A stretch of 64,000 nucleotides of DNA from Donghicola mangrovi (lineage in GTDB: Bacteria > Pseudomonadota > Alphaproteobacteria > Rhodobacterales > Rhodobacteraceae), in contig NZ_JABCJE010000001.1 in assembly GCF_013377535.1 (NCBI RefSeq), positions 310,001 through 374,000 of the forward strand, in the 5' to 3' direction. Numbering within the stretch: position 1 is the stretch's first letter; each line of letters begins with the position of its first letter. The notes under the pieces were generated by a model that saw nothing but the letters and a program-made list of their open reading frames with translations, made no database searches and was not told the DNA's origin. Positions 33,061 through 40,624 of the stretch are shown here, piece after piece. A program made the position numbers and the translations under genes.

Positions 33061-33624
33061 TCAGAGCATCGGCATAATCTGGGCACCGGCCCCCAGACGC
33101 TCGGCCCAGCCGACCATATCGGCGGACACTTCCATCTCGAGGTCGGGGGAAACCTTGACCAGCGCAGCAACCGCCCGGTCCTTTTCCTTTTCTTTCGAGA
33201 TGTCCTTGATTTTCACCGTGGTCCAATCCCCTTCGGAGCCCACACGAATCTCGATCAGGTTCAGGTCTTCGGTGTTGCGGACCAGCCAGCTGACGTCTTC
33301 CAGCGCGAATTCCTGCGCACCGTCGGTGCGGGTCTGGCCTTCGATCTTGACCACGTGGGTGCGCACAAACCGCTCCAGCGCGTTGCTCTGGCTCAGGATG
33401 ATGCCACCGCCGATGCGGGGCCAACCCTCTTCCAGCTGCATCCCCAGCGAGGTCCAGTCTTCTTTGCCCTCGGGGCGGTAGGCCAGCGTGATACCATCGC
33501 CGCAACGAGCCACCTCGTGCGCGCCGTCACCGAAAACAACCTTGGCGAAGGGTCGCAGATTTTCCAGAGATACAAATGCTCCGGATTCACCCGCGTTCCC
33601 AGTTGTTCCTGCTGCTTGCGACAT
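33061..33624 (-). CDS. Uncharacterised protein with a sigma-28-type promoter
   Basis: A 187-residue soluble protein of unknown family: a short Gly/Ala/Ser N-terminus, then mixed alpha/beta sequence (ENLRPFAKVVFGDGAHEV, TVKIKDISKEKEKDRAVAAL) ending LEMEVSADMVGWAERLGAGAQ. No signal peptide or membrane segment. The ATG at 33624 is chosen for its GAGAGG site; in-frame Mets at 33648 and 33678 exist. The promoter candidate at 33693-33719 has the same GCCGTTT core as flgM, suggesting expression with late flagellar genes. Function unknown. Confidence 0.7.
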   Translation of the reverse strand: MSQAAGTTGNAGESGAFVSLENLRPFAKVVFGDGAHEVARCGDGITLAYRPEGKEDWTSLGMQLEEGWPRIGGGIILSQSNALERFVRTHVVKIEGQTRTDGAQEFALEDVSWLVRNTEDLNLIEIRVGSEGDWTTVKIKDISKEKEKDRAVAALVKVSPDLEMEVSADMVGWAERLGAGAQIMPML

Positions 33625-33692
33625 CTGTGCCTCTCTTGAAATGTCCATATCGGTCCGCCCGCTGTGGGCGCGGGTCATCGGTCATGAAAAGC

Positions 33693-33719
33693 TAAACGGC
33701 GCTGGCCCTGAAATCTTTA
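33693..33719 (-). promoter_or_regulatory. sigma-28 promoter of the 33061-33624 gene
   Basis: On the minus strand: TAAA, exactly 15 bases, GCCGTTTA. The -35, spacing and -10 core are the same as at flgM. It lies 22 bases from the divergent sigma-54 element at 33741. Confidence 0.6.
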
Positions 33720-33740
33720 GCGTGGGGTCCGCCTGCGGAA

Positions 33741-33756
33741 TGGCACGGAACATGCA
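33741..33756 (+). promoter_or_regulatory. sigma-54 promoter of the 33798-35278 pair
   Basis: Reads TGGCACGGAACATGCA: perfect -24 box and spacing, -12 as ATGCA. It lies 42 bases before the ATG at 33798. Confidence 0.8.
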
Positions 33757-33797
33757 TTCTCTCTGCCAAATGGTCCCCATAGCCTGCAGGAGACACC

Positions 33798-34571
33798 ATG
33801 GCCCGCAAGACCTCCTCGGACGAGACCGAGATCGAAATCATCGAACCCACCGAGAATACCGAGCTTCAGGATACCATCCGGCTGGCCCTGGAGGCCGCCG
33901 AAGCCGCCAATGACGCCGCCGCCGAAGTATCCCGTCTGCAAAGCGAGACCGCCGCAGCCGCAGCCCGGCTGGACCGTTTCGGCGCAAGGCTGAGGCCCAT
34001 GATGATCGGGCTTCTGGCCGGGGCTGGCGTGTCTATCGCATTGGGCGGACTGGTTTATTTCAAAACCCTTGCCGAAATGCGCCGCACCAGCGCCACCCAG
34101 ATCGAAGCCTTGGCCATCTTTCAGGAAAGCGTCACGCAGTTGAACGGTCAGCTCGAGGCCGTCGCCGGCCTGAGCGAACGCCTGGCCAAGCTCGAGGGGA
34201 TCAACAACGATAACCGCGAGGCCATTCTGACCGAGCTGACCTCGATGCATGACCAGATGGCCAGCCAGCTTGGCGACTATTCGGATACCGCAGGCAGCCT
34301 GCAATCCCAAATTGCCACCACGCTCACCGAACGGGTCGATGCCGGAACGCAAAAGACGGTAGAGGCGATGCAAGCCGGCATTTCTGATCTACAATTGGCC
34401 CTGAGCAAGATGATCGCCGCCGCTGCTACCAGTACACCGCCGGCCGCCGCCGCTGCAAAACCGTCCGCACCGGCCCCGACCAAGCGCACGACGTCGTCGT
34501 CCAGCTCGTCCAAGAAAACCACCAAGAAACCCGCCCCCAAAGCAGAGCCCAACCCGTTCTCGTTCCCATGA
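33798..34571 (+). CDS. Single-pass membrane protein with periplasmic coiled coil and Lys/Ser tail, function unknown
   Basis: A 257-residue protein: acidic N-terminal ~25 residues, a helical stretch (LALEAAEAANDAAAEVSRLQ), one membrane helix near ~68-88 (MMIGLLAGAGVSIALGGLVYF), a long coiled-coil region (~90-210), and a low-complexity tail of Ala/Pro then Ser/Lys (KRTTSSSSSSKKTTKKPAP). ATG 33798 follows CAGGAGA. No family recognised; the layout resembles a membrane-anchored scaffold or length-sensing protein. Its sigma-54 promoter and four-base overlap with the PDZ-like gene place the pair in the flagellar regulon. Orientation of the coiled coil is inferred. Confidence 0.72.
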   Translation: MARKTSSDETEIEIIEPTENTELQDTIRLALEAAEAANDAAAEVSRLQSETAAAAARLDRFGARLRPMMIGLLAGAGVSIALGGLVYFKTLAEMRRTSATQIEALAIFQESVTQLNGQLEAVAGLSERLAKLEGINNDNREAILTELTSMHDQMASQLGDYSDTAGSLQSQIATTLTERVDAGTQKTVEAMQAGISDLQLALSKMIAAAATSTPPAAAAAKPSAPAPTKRTTSSSSSSKKTTKKPAPKAEPNPFSFP

Positions 34572-35278
34572 CAGACACGCATGACTCCGAAAAGAAAGGC
34601 TACCATCTGGCGCTGAAATCGCTGGAGGTCGGCGCGATTGCCCTGGGCCTGAAGGTCGGGGACGAGCTGATCGCGGTGAACGGATTGCCGTTCGATGGCA
34701 GCACGCAGGATTTGCACGACCGCTTCGGGCGGGGTGCGCCGACGATTGCCCTGACCTTTCTGCGCGGGGAACGCAAATTCGTGGTTCTGTCCAACACCCC
34801 CAATCTGGGAGCGTGGAAAGAGGGCCGCGAATACGACACCGAAGAAGCCGAGCAAGCCGCCCAACGCATCATTCCCGACGGGATGATCAACTGGGAGGTC
34901 TATCGCGACGCGAACGGTGTCTACGACATCCAGACCCAGAAACCCTCGACTATGGCGATCGCGCTGACCCCTTTGTGGTATGCGCAGATGCGGCTGTGGA
35001 CTCCGCTGGCGATCTGGGCCGCGACGATCATCGTGACCCTGCCCATCGGCCTGTGGGTCGTGGTGCTGACGCAGACGCTGGCTTGGTCCTATTTCTGGAA
35101 CACCGCGCCAGAGTTCTTTCGCCGTGACCGGATCGAGCGGGGCATGAGCCTGCTACAGGTCATCGCCGCCAAGAACGAGCAGCGCGTCCACCAGTATATC
35201 AAGCGCGAGTTCCCCGACATGCGCTTTGTCTACGACCCGATCCCCGAGGATCCCGCCGCAGAATTCGAGGGGCTCTAA
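34568..35278 (+). CDS. PDZ-like domain protein with membrane segments, function unknown
   Basis: A 236-residue protein. The N-terminal ~75 residues look like a PDZ peptide-binding fold (AIALGLKVGDELIAVNGLPF, then IALTFLRGERKFVVL). A hydrophobic region near ~140-180 (PLAIWAATIIVTLPIGLWVV, LTQTLAWSYFW) gives one or two membrane passes, followed by a basic helical C-terminus (KNEQRVHQYIKREFPDMRF). No signal peptide is seen, so the PDZ part is probably cytoplasmic, unusual for bacterial PDZ proteins. It overlaps the preceding gene by four bases and ends before a bidirectional terminator. Confidence 0.72.
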   Translation: MTDTHDSEKKGYHLALKSLEVGAIALGLKVGDELIAVNGLPFDGSTQDLHDRFGRGAPTIALTFLRGERKFVVLSNTPNLGAWKEGREYDTEEAEQAAQRIIPDGMINWEVYRDANGVYDIQTQKPSTMAIALTPLWYAQMRLWTPLAIWAATIIVTLPIGLWVVVLTQTLAWSYFWNTAPEFFRRDRIERGMSLLQVIAAKNEQRVHQYIKREFPDMRFVYDPIPEDPAAEFEGL

Positions 35279-35310
35279 GGCCCCTCCTCCACCAGCCGTG
35301 GAACGCAAAA

Positions 35311-35335
35311 AAGACCGCCGAAGCGGTCTTTTTTT
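35311..35335. terminator. Bidirectional terminator between the PDZ-like gene and rpoN
   Basis: Inverted repeat AAGACCGC (35311-35318) / GCGGTCTT (35323-35330) with loop CGAA, T run to the right and A run to the left, so it can end both convergent transcripts. Confidence 0.88.
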
Positions 35336-35352
35336 ATCGGTAATATCGGGGA

Positions 35353-36669
35353 TCAGTTGGTCAGTTTCGCGCGGCGCTTGCGCTGGAACGACGAAGGGAT
35401 CTTCAGCATTTCGCGGTATTTCGCGACGGTGCGGCGGGCCAGATGGGTACCCTCGTCGGTGATGATCTTGGCGATGGCATCGTCGCTCAGGGGGCGCGCG
35501 GGGTCTTCGTCTTTGACCAGTTGCTGGACGCGGTGACGGATCGCCGCCGAAGAAGCCGCTTCGTCGCCATCGGTGGACAGCGCAGTGCTAAAGAACGTCT
35601 TCAGACCAAAGGTGCCCTGAGGGGTGACAATCAGCATGCCGGTGGTCACGCGGCTGACGGTGCTTTCGTGCACGCCAACGGCCTCGGCCACGTCTTTGAG
35701 GGTCATGGGAACGATGTGCGCGGGGCCATGCTCCAGGAATTTGGACTGACGGCGAACGATCTCGGCGCCGACCAGCAGGATGGTCTGGTTGCGGTGCTCG
35801 ACCGCGCGGCGCAGCCAGCGGGCAAGGCTCAGACGCTCGCCTACAAATTCGGTTGCGGTCTTGTCGCGGGTGGCGCTTTCGGCTTTGGCCTCGTCCACGA
35901 CGACCGACGGCAGGGTCGAGCGGTTCAGGTCAACCAGCCAGCCTTCTTCGCCCTTGGACACGATCAGATCGGGTTCACGCTGCGCGATATCACCGTAGAT
36001 GAAATCGGCACCGGGCTTGGGGTTCAGACGACGCACTTCTTTCAGTTCATTGCGCAGGTCTTCCATCGAGCAACCGCAGGCGCGGGCCAGACCGTTCAGA
36101 TCGGCGGCGGCCAGTTTCGGAAGGTTCGACAGAATGCCGGACATGATCGGGGTCAGCATGCCCTTGTCCGCGGCTTGCAGGCGCAGACATTCGGCAAGGC
36201 TACGGGCGAACAGACCGGCGGGGTCTACTTGCTGGACGCGCTCCAGCATCTCTTCGGCCTCTTCCATGGTGATGGCGGCGCGGAAGGCGATATCTTCCAG
36301 GCTCTCGCCCAGCCAACCGCTGGGTTCGATGGCTTCGAGGAAACATTCCGCAACGATGCGATCGCGGGGGGTGTCGAACATCAGATCGAATTGCGCAGCT
36401 ACATGACCATAGAGGGAGGGGGCGTGGTCAGCAGCGCGGGCAGTGATGTCATCGTAATCGGTCGCGGACCGCTTCACGAGCGACGGTTCACGCAGACGAT
36501 CATTTGTGGGGCGGGCCACCTCAACGAACGGATTTTCCTCCGCCTCGGACTCGATGTAGGATTGCAGATCCGTATTGCTGAGCTGCAGCAGACAAATCGC
36601 CTGTTGAAGCTGAGCTGTCATCACGAGCGACTGACGCTGTCCGAGTTGTTGAGTGTAGCTGAGTTGCAT
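35353..36669 (-). CDS. rpoN: RpoN, sigma-54 factor dedicated to the flagellar cluster (RpoN2-like)
   Basis: A 438-residue sigma-54. The Gln-rich region I is at the N-terminus (QLSYTQQLGQRQSLVMTAQL); the core-binding region, an HTH (TLKDVAEAVGVHESTVSRVT) and the RpoN box ARRTVAKYRE (residues ~411-420) follow. The ATG at 36669 has AGGAGG upstream; the frame is open from 36693. Rhodobacter species carry several rpoN genes, one reserved for Fla1 flagellar promoters; location among flagellar genes with 14 -24/-12 elements supports the same here. The -24 recognition part of the RpoN box is intact. Confidence 0.93.
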   Translation of the reverse strand: MQLSYTQQLGQRQSLVMTAQLQQAICLLQLSNTDLQSYIESEAEENPFVEVARPTNDRLREPSLVKRSATDYDDITARAADHAPSLYGHVAAQFDLMFDTPRDRIVAECFLEAIEPSGWLGESLEDIAFRAAITMEEAEEMLERVQQVDPAGLFARSLAECLRLQAADKGMLTPIMSGILSNLPKLAAADLNGLARACGCSMEDLRNELKEVRRLNPKPGADFIYGDIAQREPDLIVSKGEEGWLVDLNRSTLPSVVVDEAKAESATRDKTATEFVGERLSLARWLRRAVEHRNQTILLVGAEIVRRQSKFLEHGPAHIVPMTLKDVAEAVGVHESTVSRVTTGMLIVTPQGTFGLKTFFSTALSTDGDEAASSAAIRHRVQQLVKDEDPARPLSDDAIAKIITDEGTHLARRTVAKYREMLKIPSSFQRKRRAKLTN

Positions 36670-36804
36670 GACGTTCCCTCCTGGATGACCCAATTAGGGC
36701 TCCAGTTAGAGATTCTCACAAGGCAGCTTATTTGACACCTAACGGTGATCCTTTCGGGTATTTTAGCAAAAAAATGAAAAAAATTTTTAATCATTGATTC
36801 AAAA

Positions 36805-36832
36805 CGAAAAAACCCGGCGCGATGGCGCCGGG
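36805..36832 (-). terminator. Rho-independent terminator after fliC
   Basis: Inverted repeat CCCGGCGC (36813-36820) / GCGCCGGG (36825-36832), loop GATG, with an A run at 36805-36812 that is a T run on the fliC transcript. It lies 26 bases after the fliC stop. Confidence 0.88.
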
Positions 36833-36857
36833 CTCTCTTTCGGGTGTCAATTTTCCG

Positions 36858-38348
36858 TCAGCCGCGGAGCAGAGACAGCACGTTCTGGTTAGAAGCGTTT
36901 GCCTGTGCCAGCATCGAAGTTGCTGCCTGCGACAGGATTTTGCCGCGTGCCAGGTCCGACGATTCTTTGGCGAAGTCGGCGTCTGCGATCTGGCTGCGCG
37001 CTGCCTCGACGTTGACCGTGATGTTGGTCAGGTTCGAGATGGTGCTGTCCAGTCGGTTGGATACCGCACCAAGGTCGGAGCGAGACTGCGAGACCTTCGA
37101 CAGAGCGACGTCCAGAACCTTGATCGCTTTCGAAGCGCCTTCGGCAGTGGTCAGGTCGATGTCCGAGACTTTCGACAGCGAAGAGGTGTTCGAGTCAGCG
37201 TCCAGGAAGTCGACGTCTGCGCCAGCGTTCTCACCACCAACCGAGAAGGCTTTCATCGAGGTGAACTCGACCTGACCGACGACGGTTGCGCTGTCCGAGC
37301 CAGCTGCGCCGGTGCCTGCCAGAGTGACGATCGAGGTGCCATCGCTGTTGCCGTCACGGTCCAGAGCGGTGACGGTCATGTCCGAGTCAGTCGCCGCGTT
37401 GTCCGCATATTCGCTGATCTTGATGTCGTTCCCCAGCTTGTCGGTCAGGATGATCTGGCTGTTGTCGTCACCCATCTTTGCGGTCACTCCGGTGGTGCCG
37501 GCTTTGTTGTTGATCGCATCACGCAGGCCACGCAGGTCGGTGGTGTCGGTTACCGCGACTTCGCCGATCGACTCGCCGTTCACCTTGAAGGTGATGTTGC
37601 CGGTGCCAGTCAGGCCGCTGAGTTTGACGTTGGTTTCTGCGGTCGCATCCACACCGGTCGAAGCCGATACTTTGTTCACTGCAGCAGCCAGATCCTTGGC
37701 CGACATGTTGGCGGTGCCAACCACGGTGGTCGAGCCAGTGTGACCGGTGATCTTCAGGTCTTCCTGAGCGATACCGTTGGTTGCCTGAGCGTCGTCAACG
37801 GTGGCCTGGTTGATCTTGACCTGGGTGCTCAGGGTCTGAGCGCCGATCTCGGTGGTGTGAACGCTGTCCACGTGCACTTCGATGGTCTGGCCGGTGTCTG
37901 CACCGATCTGCAGCTGCTTGCCGGTGAAGGTGCCGTCGAGGATCTTCATACCGTTGAAGGTGGTGTCGGTAGCGACGCGGTTGATTTCAGTGATCAGCTG
38001 CGAGCCTTCTGCCGAGATGTTACCACGGTCGCCGGCGGTGTTCGTATCGTTCGACGATTGTACGGCGAGTTCGCGGAGACGCTGCAGCATGCTCGAAACT
38101 TCGACCTGAGCGCCTTCGGTGGTGTCCAGAAGGTTCTTGCCGTCGTTGGCGTTACGAACCGCTTGGTTCAGACCCATGATCTGCGAAGTCATCTTTTCCG
38201 CGATGGCCATACCTGCCGAGTCGTCCTTGGCAGAGTTGATGCGCATGCCGGTCGACAGACGCTCCATTGCGGTTTCCATGTCGGTGTTAACGCGGCTCAA
38301 GCTAGCCTGAGCATTGATTGCGCCAATGTTCGTGTTGATGATGGCCAT
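36858..38348 (-). CDS. fliC: FliC, flagellin
   Basis: A 496-residue flagellin. Conserved D0/D1 ends: N-terminus INTNIGAINAQASLSRVN and MERLSTGMRINSAKDDSAGM; C-terminus LTNITVNVEAARSQIADADF ending in LLRG. The middle is variable and rich in Thr, Gly and Asp, as in the exposed D2/D3 domains. Single flagellin gene in this window. The ATG at 38348 follows CAGGAGA. Its promoter (38401-38428) is sigma-28-like and a strong terminator follows. Confidence 0.97.
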   Translation of the reverse strand: MAIINTNIGAINAQASLSRVNTDMETAMERLSTGMRINSAKDDSAGMAIAEKMTSQIMGLNQAVRNANDGKNLLDTTEGAQVEVSSMLQRLRELAVQSSNDTNTAGDRGNISAEGSQLITEINRVATDTTFNGMKILDGTFTGKQLQIGADTGQTIEVHVDSVHTTEIGAQTLSTQVKINQATVDDAQATNGIAQEDLKITGHTGSTTVVGTANMSAKDLAAAVNKVSASTGVDATAETNVKLSGLTGTGNITFKVNGESIGEVAVTDTTDLRGLRDAINNKAGTTGVTAKMGDDNSQIILTDKLGNDIKISEYADNAATDSDMTVTALDRDGNSDGTSIVTLAGTGAAGSDSATVVGQVEFTSMKAFSVGGENAGADVDFLDADSNTSSLSKVSDIDLTTAEGASKAIKVLDVALSKVSQSRSDLGAVSNRLDSTISNLTNITVNVEAARSQIADADFAKESSDLARGKILSQAATSMLAQANASNQNVLSLLRG

Positions 38349-38400
38349 TGTGCCGTCTCCTGTGTTCGGTTTGGTGTGCGCCCCTCGGCGTCTGGTTATG

Positions 38401-38428
38401 GCAACGGCCTCTGCCCCAAATTTGTTTA
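38401..38428 (-). promoter_or_regulatory. sigma-28-like promoter of fliC
   Basis: On the minus strand: TAAA, 16 bases, GCCGTTGC. The -10 core GCCGTT is shared with flgM and the 33624 gene; spacing is one base longer. It lies 53 bases before the fliC ATG. Confidence 0.55.
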
Positions 38429-38535
38429 GGAATATTTTTCGGGGGCCAGATCAGATCACGCAAGCCATTGATTTTTATGAATTCACCGAAAACAGGCCCA
38501 GATCACATCTTTGTCTCTAGTATATAACGCGCGTT

Positions 38536-38551
38536 TGGCACGTCGTTTGCT
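38536..38551 (+). promoter_or_regulatory. sigma-54 promoter of motAB
   Basis: Reads TGGCACGTCGTTTGCT: perfect -24 box, TTGCT -12, correct spacing, 39 bases before the motA ATG. Confidence 0.85.
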
Positions 38552-38589
38552 CCTTATGAAACGACACTGTTTTTTCGGAGCAGGCCAAT

Positions 38590-39354
38590 ATGGATATCGC
38601 AACTATCGTAGGCTTCTTGGGCGCGGTCGGCATGATCTTGGGCGCTATGATCTCGGCGGGCGGCGTTGGGCCGTTCATCGACGTCCCCTCGATCCTGATC
38701 GTTTTCGGGGGCGCCTTTTTTGCCGTTATGTACACAGCGCCCATGGGAGTCTTCCTGGGCAGCTTTGGCGCAATGGCCAAATCCTTCTTCCCGAAGGCCC
38801 CCAAGGTCGAGGAACTGATCGAGAAGATGGTCGAACTGTCGAACCTTGCGCGCAAGGACGGCATGATGGCGCTAGAGGGTCAGCCCGTCCCCGACAAGTT
38901 TTTCGAAAAGGGACTTCAGATGCTGGTGGACGGTGCCGACGAGCACAAGATGGCCAAGCAGCTGAACACCGAGATCACCGCCATGAAGGCCCGTCACGCC
39001 GGATTTCAGGGCGTGGTCAAAGCATGGATCGACATCGCCCCCGCGATGGGCATGATCGGCACGCTGGTGGGTCTGGTGCAGATGCTTGGTAACATGGCCG
39101 ACCCCAAATCGATCGGCCCCGCGATGGCGGTGGCGCTGCTGACGACACTATACGGTGCGTTCGTGGCGAACGTGATGTTCGGCCCCATGCTGACCAAACT
39201 CGAAGGCTATACCGGTGACGAGATCGCCTATCGCGAGATGGTCATCGAAGGTCTGCGCAATATCGCCCGCGGTGAATCCGGCCGCAACGTTCAGGACCAG
39301 ATGATCGCGAACCTCGCGCCCAAAGCGCAGGCCAAGTTCGCCGACGCGGCCTGA
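38590..39354 (+). CDS. motA: MotA/PomA-type stator protein
   Basis: A 254-residue four-helix stator subunit: DIATIVGFLGAVGMILGAM and VPSILIVFGGAFFAVMYTAP at the N-terminus; IAPAMGMIGTLVGLVQMLGN and AVALLTTLYGAFVANVMFGP in the second half, with the conserved Pro of TM3. The length and short cytoplasmic loop are closer to PomA than to enteric MotA (~295), fitting a gammaproteobacterial polar-flagellum origin. ATG at 38590 follows CGGAG. It is paired with motB 30 bases downstream. Confidence 0.95.
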   Translation: MDIATIVGFLGAVGMILGAMISAGGVGPFIDVPSILIVFGGAFFAVMYTAPMGVFLGSFGAMAKSFFPKAPKVEELIEKMVELSNLARKDGMMALEGQPVPDKFFEKGLQMLVDGADEHKMAKQLNTEITAMKARHAGFQGVVKAWIDIAPAMGMIGTLVGLVQMLGNMADPKSIGPAMAVALLTTLYGAFVANVMFGPMLTKLEGYTGDEIAYREMVIEGLRNIARGESGRNVQDQMIANLAPKAQAKFADAA

Positions 39355-39383
39355 TCCCTCTGACAGCATAGACACACGGACCC

Positions 39384-40574
39384 ATGGCAAAGAAACCCAT
39401 CCCCCTCCCCGTTCCGGTCGAAGAAGCCAAGTGCGAGGAATGCCCGAAGTGCCCCCCCGTGGGCGCTCCGGCATGGATGGCGACCTTTGCGGACATGGCG
39501 ACGCTGCTGATGGCGTTCTTCGTTCTCATTCTGTCGTTCGCCGAATTCAACCAGCCCAAGTTCAAGATGATCGCAGGCAGTCTGAAGAACAGCTTTGGCG
39601 TCCAGAAACAGGTCCCTGTGATCGAACAGCCCAAAGGCACGACCGTCCTGAAGCTGGAGTTCAGCCCGTCGCCCGACATGTCGCTGATCGACCAGATCAA
39701 ACAGGAAACCACCGACACCGAGAAAAAGCAGCTTGAGACCAAGCCCGACCAGACCGAAGGCGATGGCGCCGCCGGTCAGGGCAACGAACAGGCTGCGGCT
39801 CAGGAAAAGGCGATGGAAGAACTGGCCAACGCCCTGTCCGAGGCGCTGCAATCCGGCGCGATCGAGGCGAATGTGGAAAACGGTCAGGTCTCTTTGAACT
39901 TCAACCAGCAGGCGGATTCGTCCGAACAACTGGCCAAGCAGCTGAACGAAGCCGCCAATGCGGTCGAGCAAGCCGCAGCCCAGACCGGCGCCAGCCCAGA
40001 TGACGTCAAGCTGGGTGGTCTGGCCGACGATCTGCGCCAGATGGCCGACATGGCCAGCGGCACCGGTCAGCAAGGCAACGATCAGGGCGAAGGCACCGGC
40101 GGGGCCGCCCAAGGCGACGCCGACCGCAAGGCCGCCATCGCCACCGCCGAGCTGCAAGTCGCCCTGCGCGAACAGATCGGCCAGGGTCTGGTCACCGTCG
40201 AGCAAGAAGAAGGCAAGGTCAAAGTCACCGTTGGTGCAGGCGGCGCGTTCCCCTCGGGCACGGCAGACCTGACCGAACAAGCGCGCGAAATCATGTCCCG
40301 TCTGGCCTTCGAGGCAATGGACGAGAACAGCAGCATCACCGTCACCGGCCACACCGACGACGTGCCCGTGGGCGCAGGCTCGGAATTCCGCGACAACCTT
40401 GGCCTTGCTTCGGCGCGTGCCTCGTCTGTGGTGCGGGAAATCGCGAACTCTGGCCTGATCGACGCGGCCCGTATGACCGCCGTCTCCAAAGGCGAGACCG
40501 ACCCGATTGCCGACAACTCGACCCCCGAGGGCCGCGAAGAAAACCGCCGCATCGAAATCGAAATCTCGTACTAG
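39384..40574 (+). CDS. motB: MotB/PomB-type stator protein
   Basis: A 396-residue stator subunit. The N-terminus has two CxxC pairs (AKCEECPKCPP, residues 16-25), then TFADMATLLMAFFVLILSF with the ion-carrying Asp37 in the single membrane helix. The plug and linker (~60-260) are rich in Gln, Glu and Gly and longer than usual. The C-terminal OmpA-like peptidoglycan-binding domain contains VTGHTDDVPVG. The N-terminal pattern is close to PomB. Which ion is used cannot be decided from sequence. Confidence 0.95.
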   Translation: MAKKPIPLPVPVEEAKCEECPKCPPVGAPAWMATFADMATLLMAFFVLILSFAEFNQPKFKMIAGSLKNSFGVQKQVPVIEQPKGTTVLKLEFSPSPDMSLIDQIKQETTDTEKKQLETKPDQTEGDGAAGQGNEQAAAQEKAMEELANALSEALQSGAIEANVENGQVSLNFNQQADSSEQLAKQLNEAANAVEQAAAQTGASPDDVKLGGLADDLRQMADMASGTGQQGNDQGEGTGGAAQGDADRKAAIATAELQVALREQIGQGLVTVEQEEGKVKVTVGAGGAFPSGTADLTEQAREIMSRLAFEAMDENSSITVTGHTDDVPVGAGSEFRDNLGLASARASSVVREIANSGLIDAARMTAVSKGETDPIADNSTPEGREENRRIEIEISY

Positions 40575-40577
40575 GCC

Positions 40578-40604
40578 TAATGCTTTTGGCCACCGTGCCG
40601 TAAG
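40578..40604 (+). promoter_or_regulatory. sigma-28-like promoter of fliD
   Basis: TAAT, 15 bases, GCCGTAAG. Spacing matches flgM; one -35 mismatch. It begins four bases after the motB stop and ends 20 bases before the fliD ATG. Confidence 0.5.
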
Positions 40605-40624
40605 TATGGTCAGGAGGGTGTGAT

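Noticed and set aside
33036-33066. Hairpin GCTGTC/GACAGC and direct repeat CCCTGTCAGAG between convergent genes
   Set aside because: No T run follows on either strand and the repeat is only two copies; too weak to call a terminator or a mobile element scar.
40586-40601. TGGCCACCGTGCC before fliD as a sigma-54 promoter
   Set aside because: The GG-to-GC spacing is too short; a sigma-28-type element with correct spacing fits the same place.
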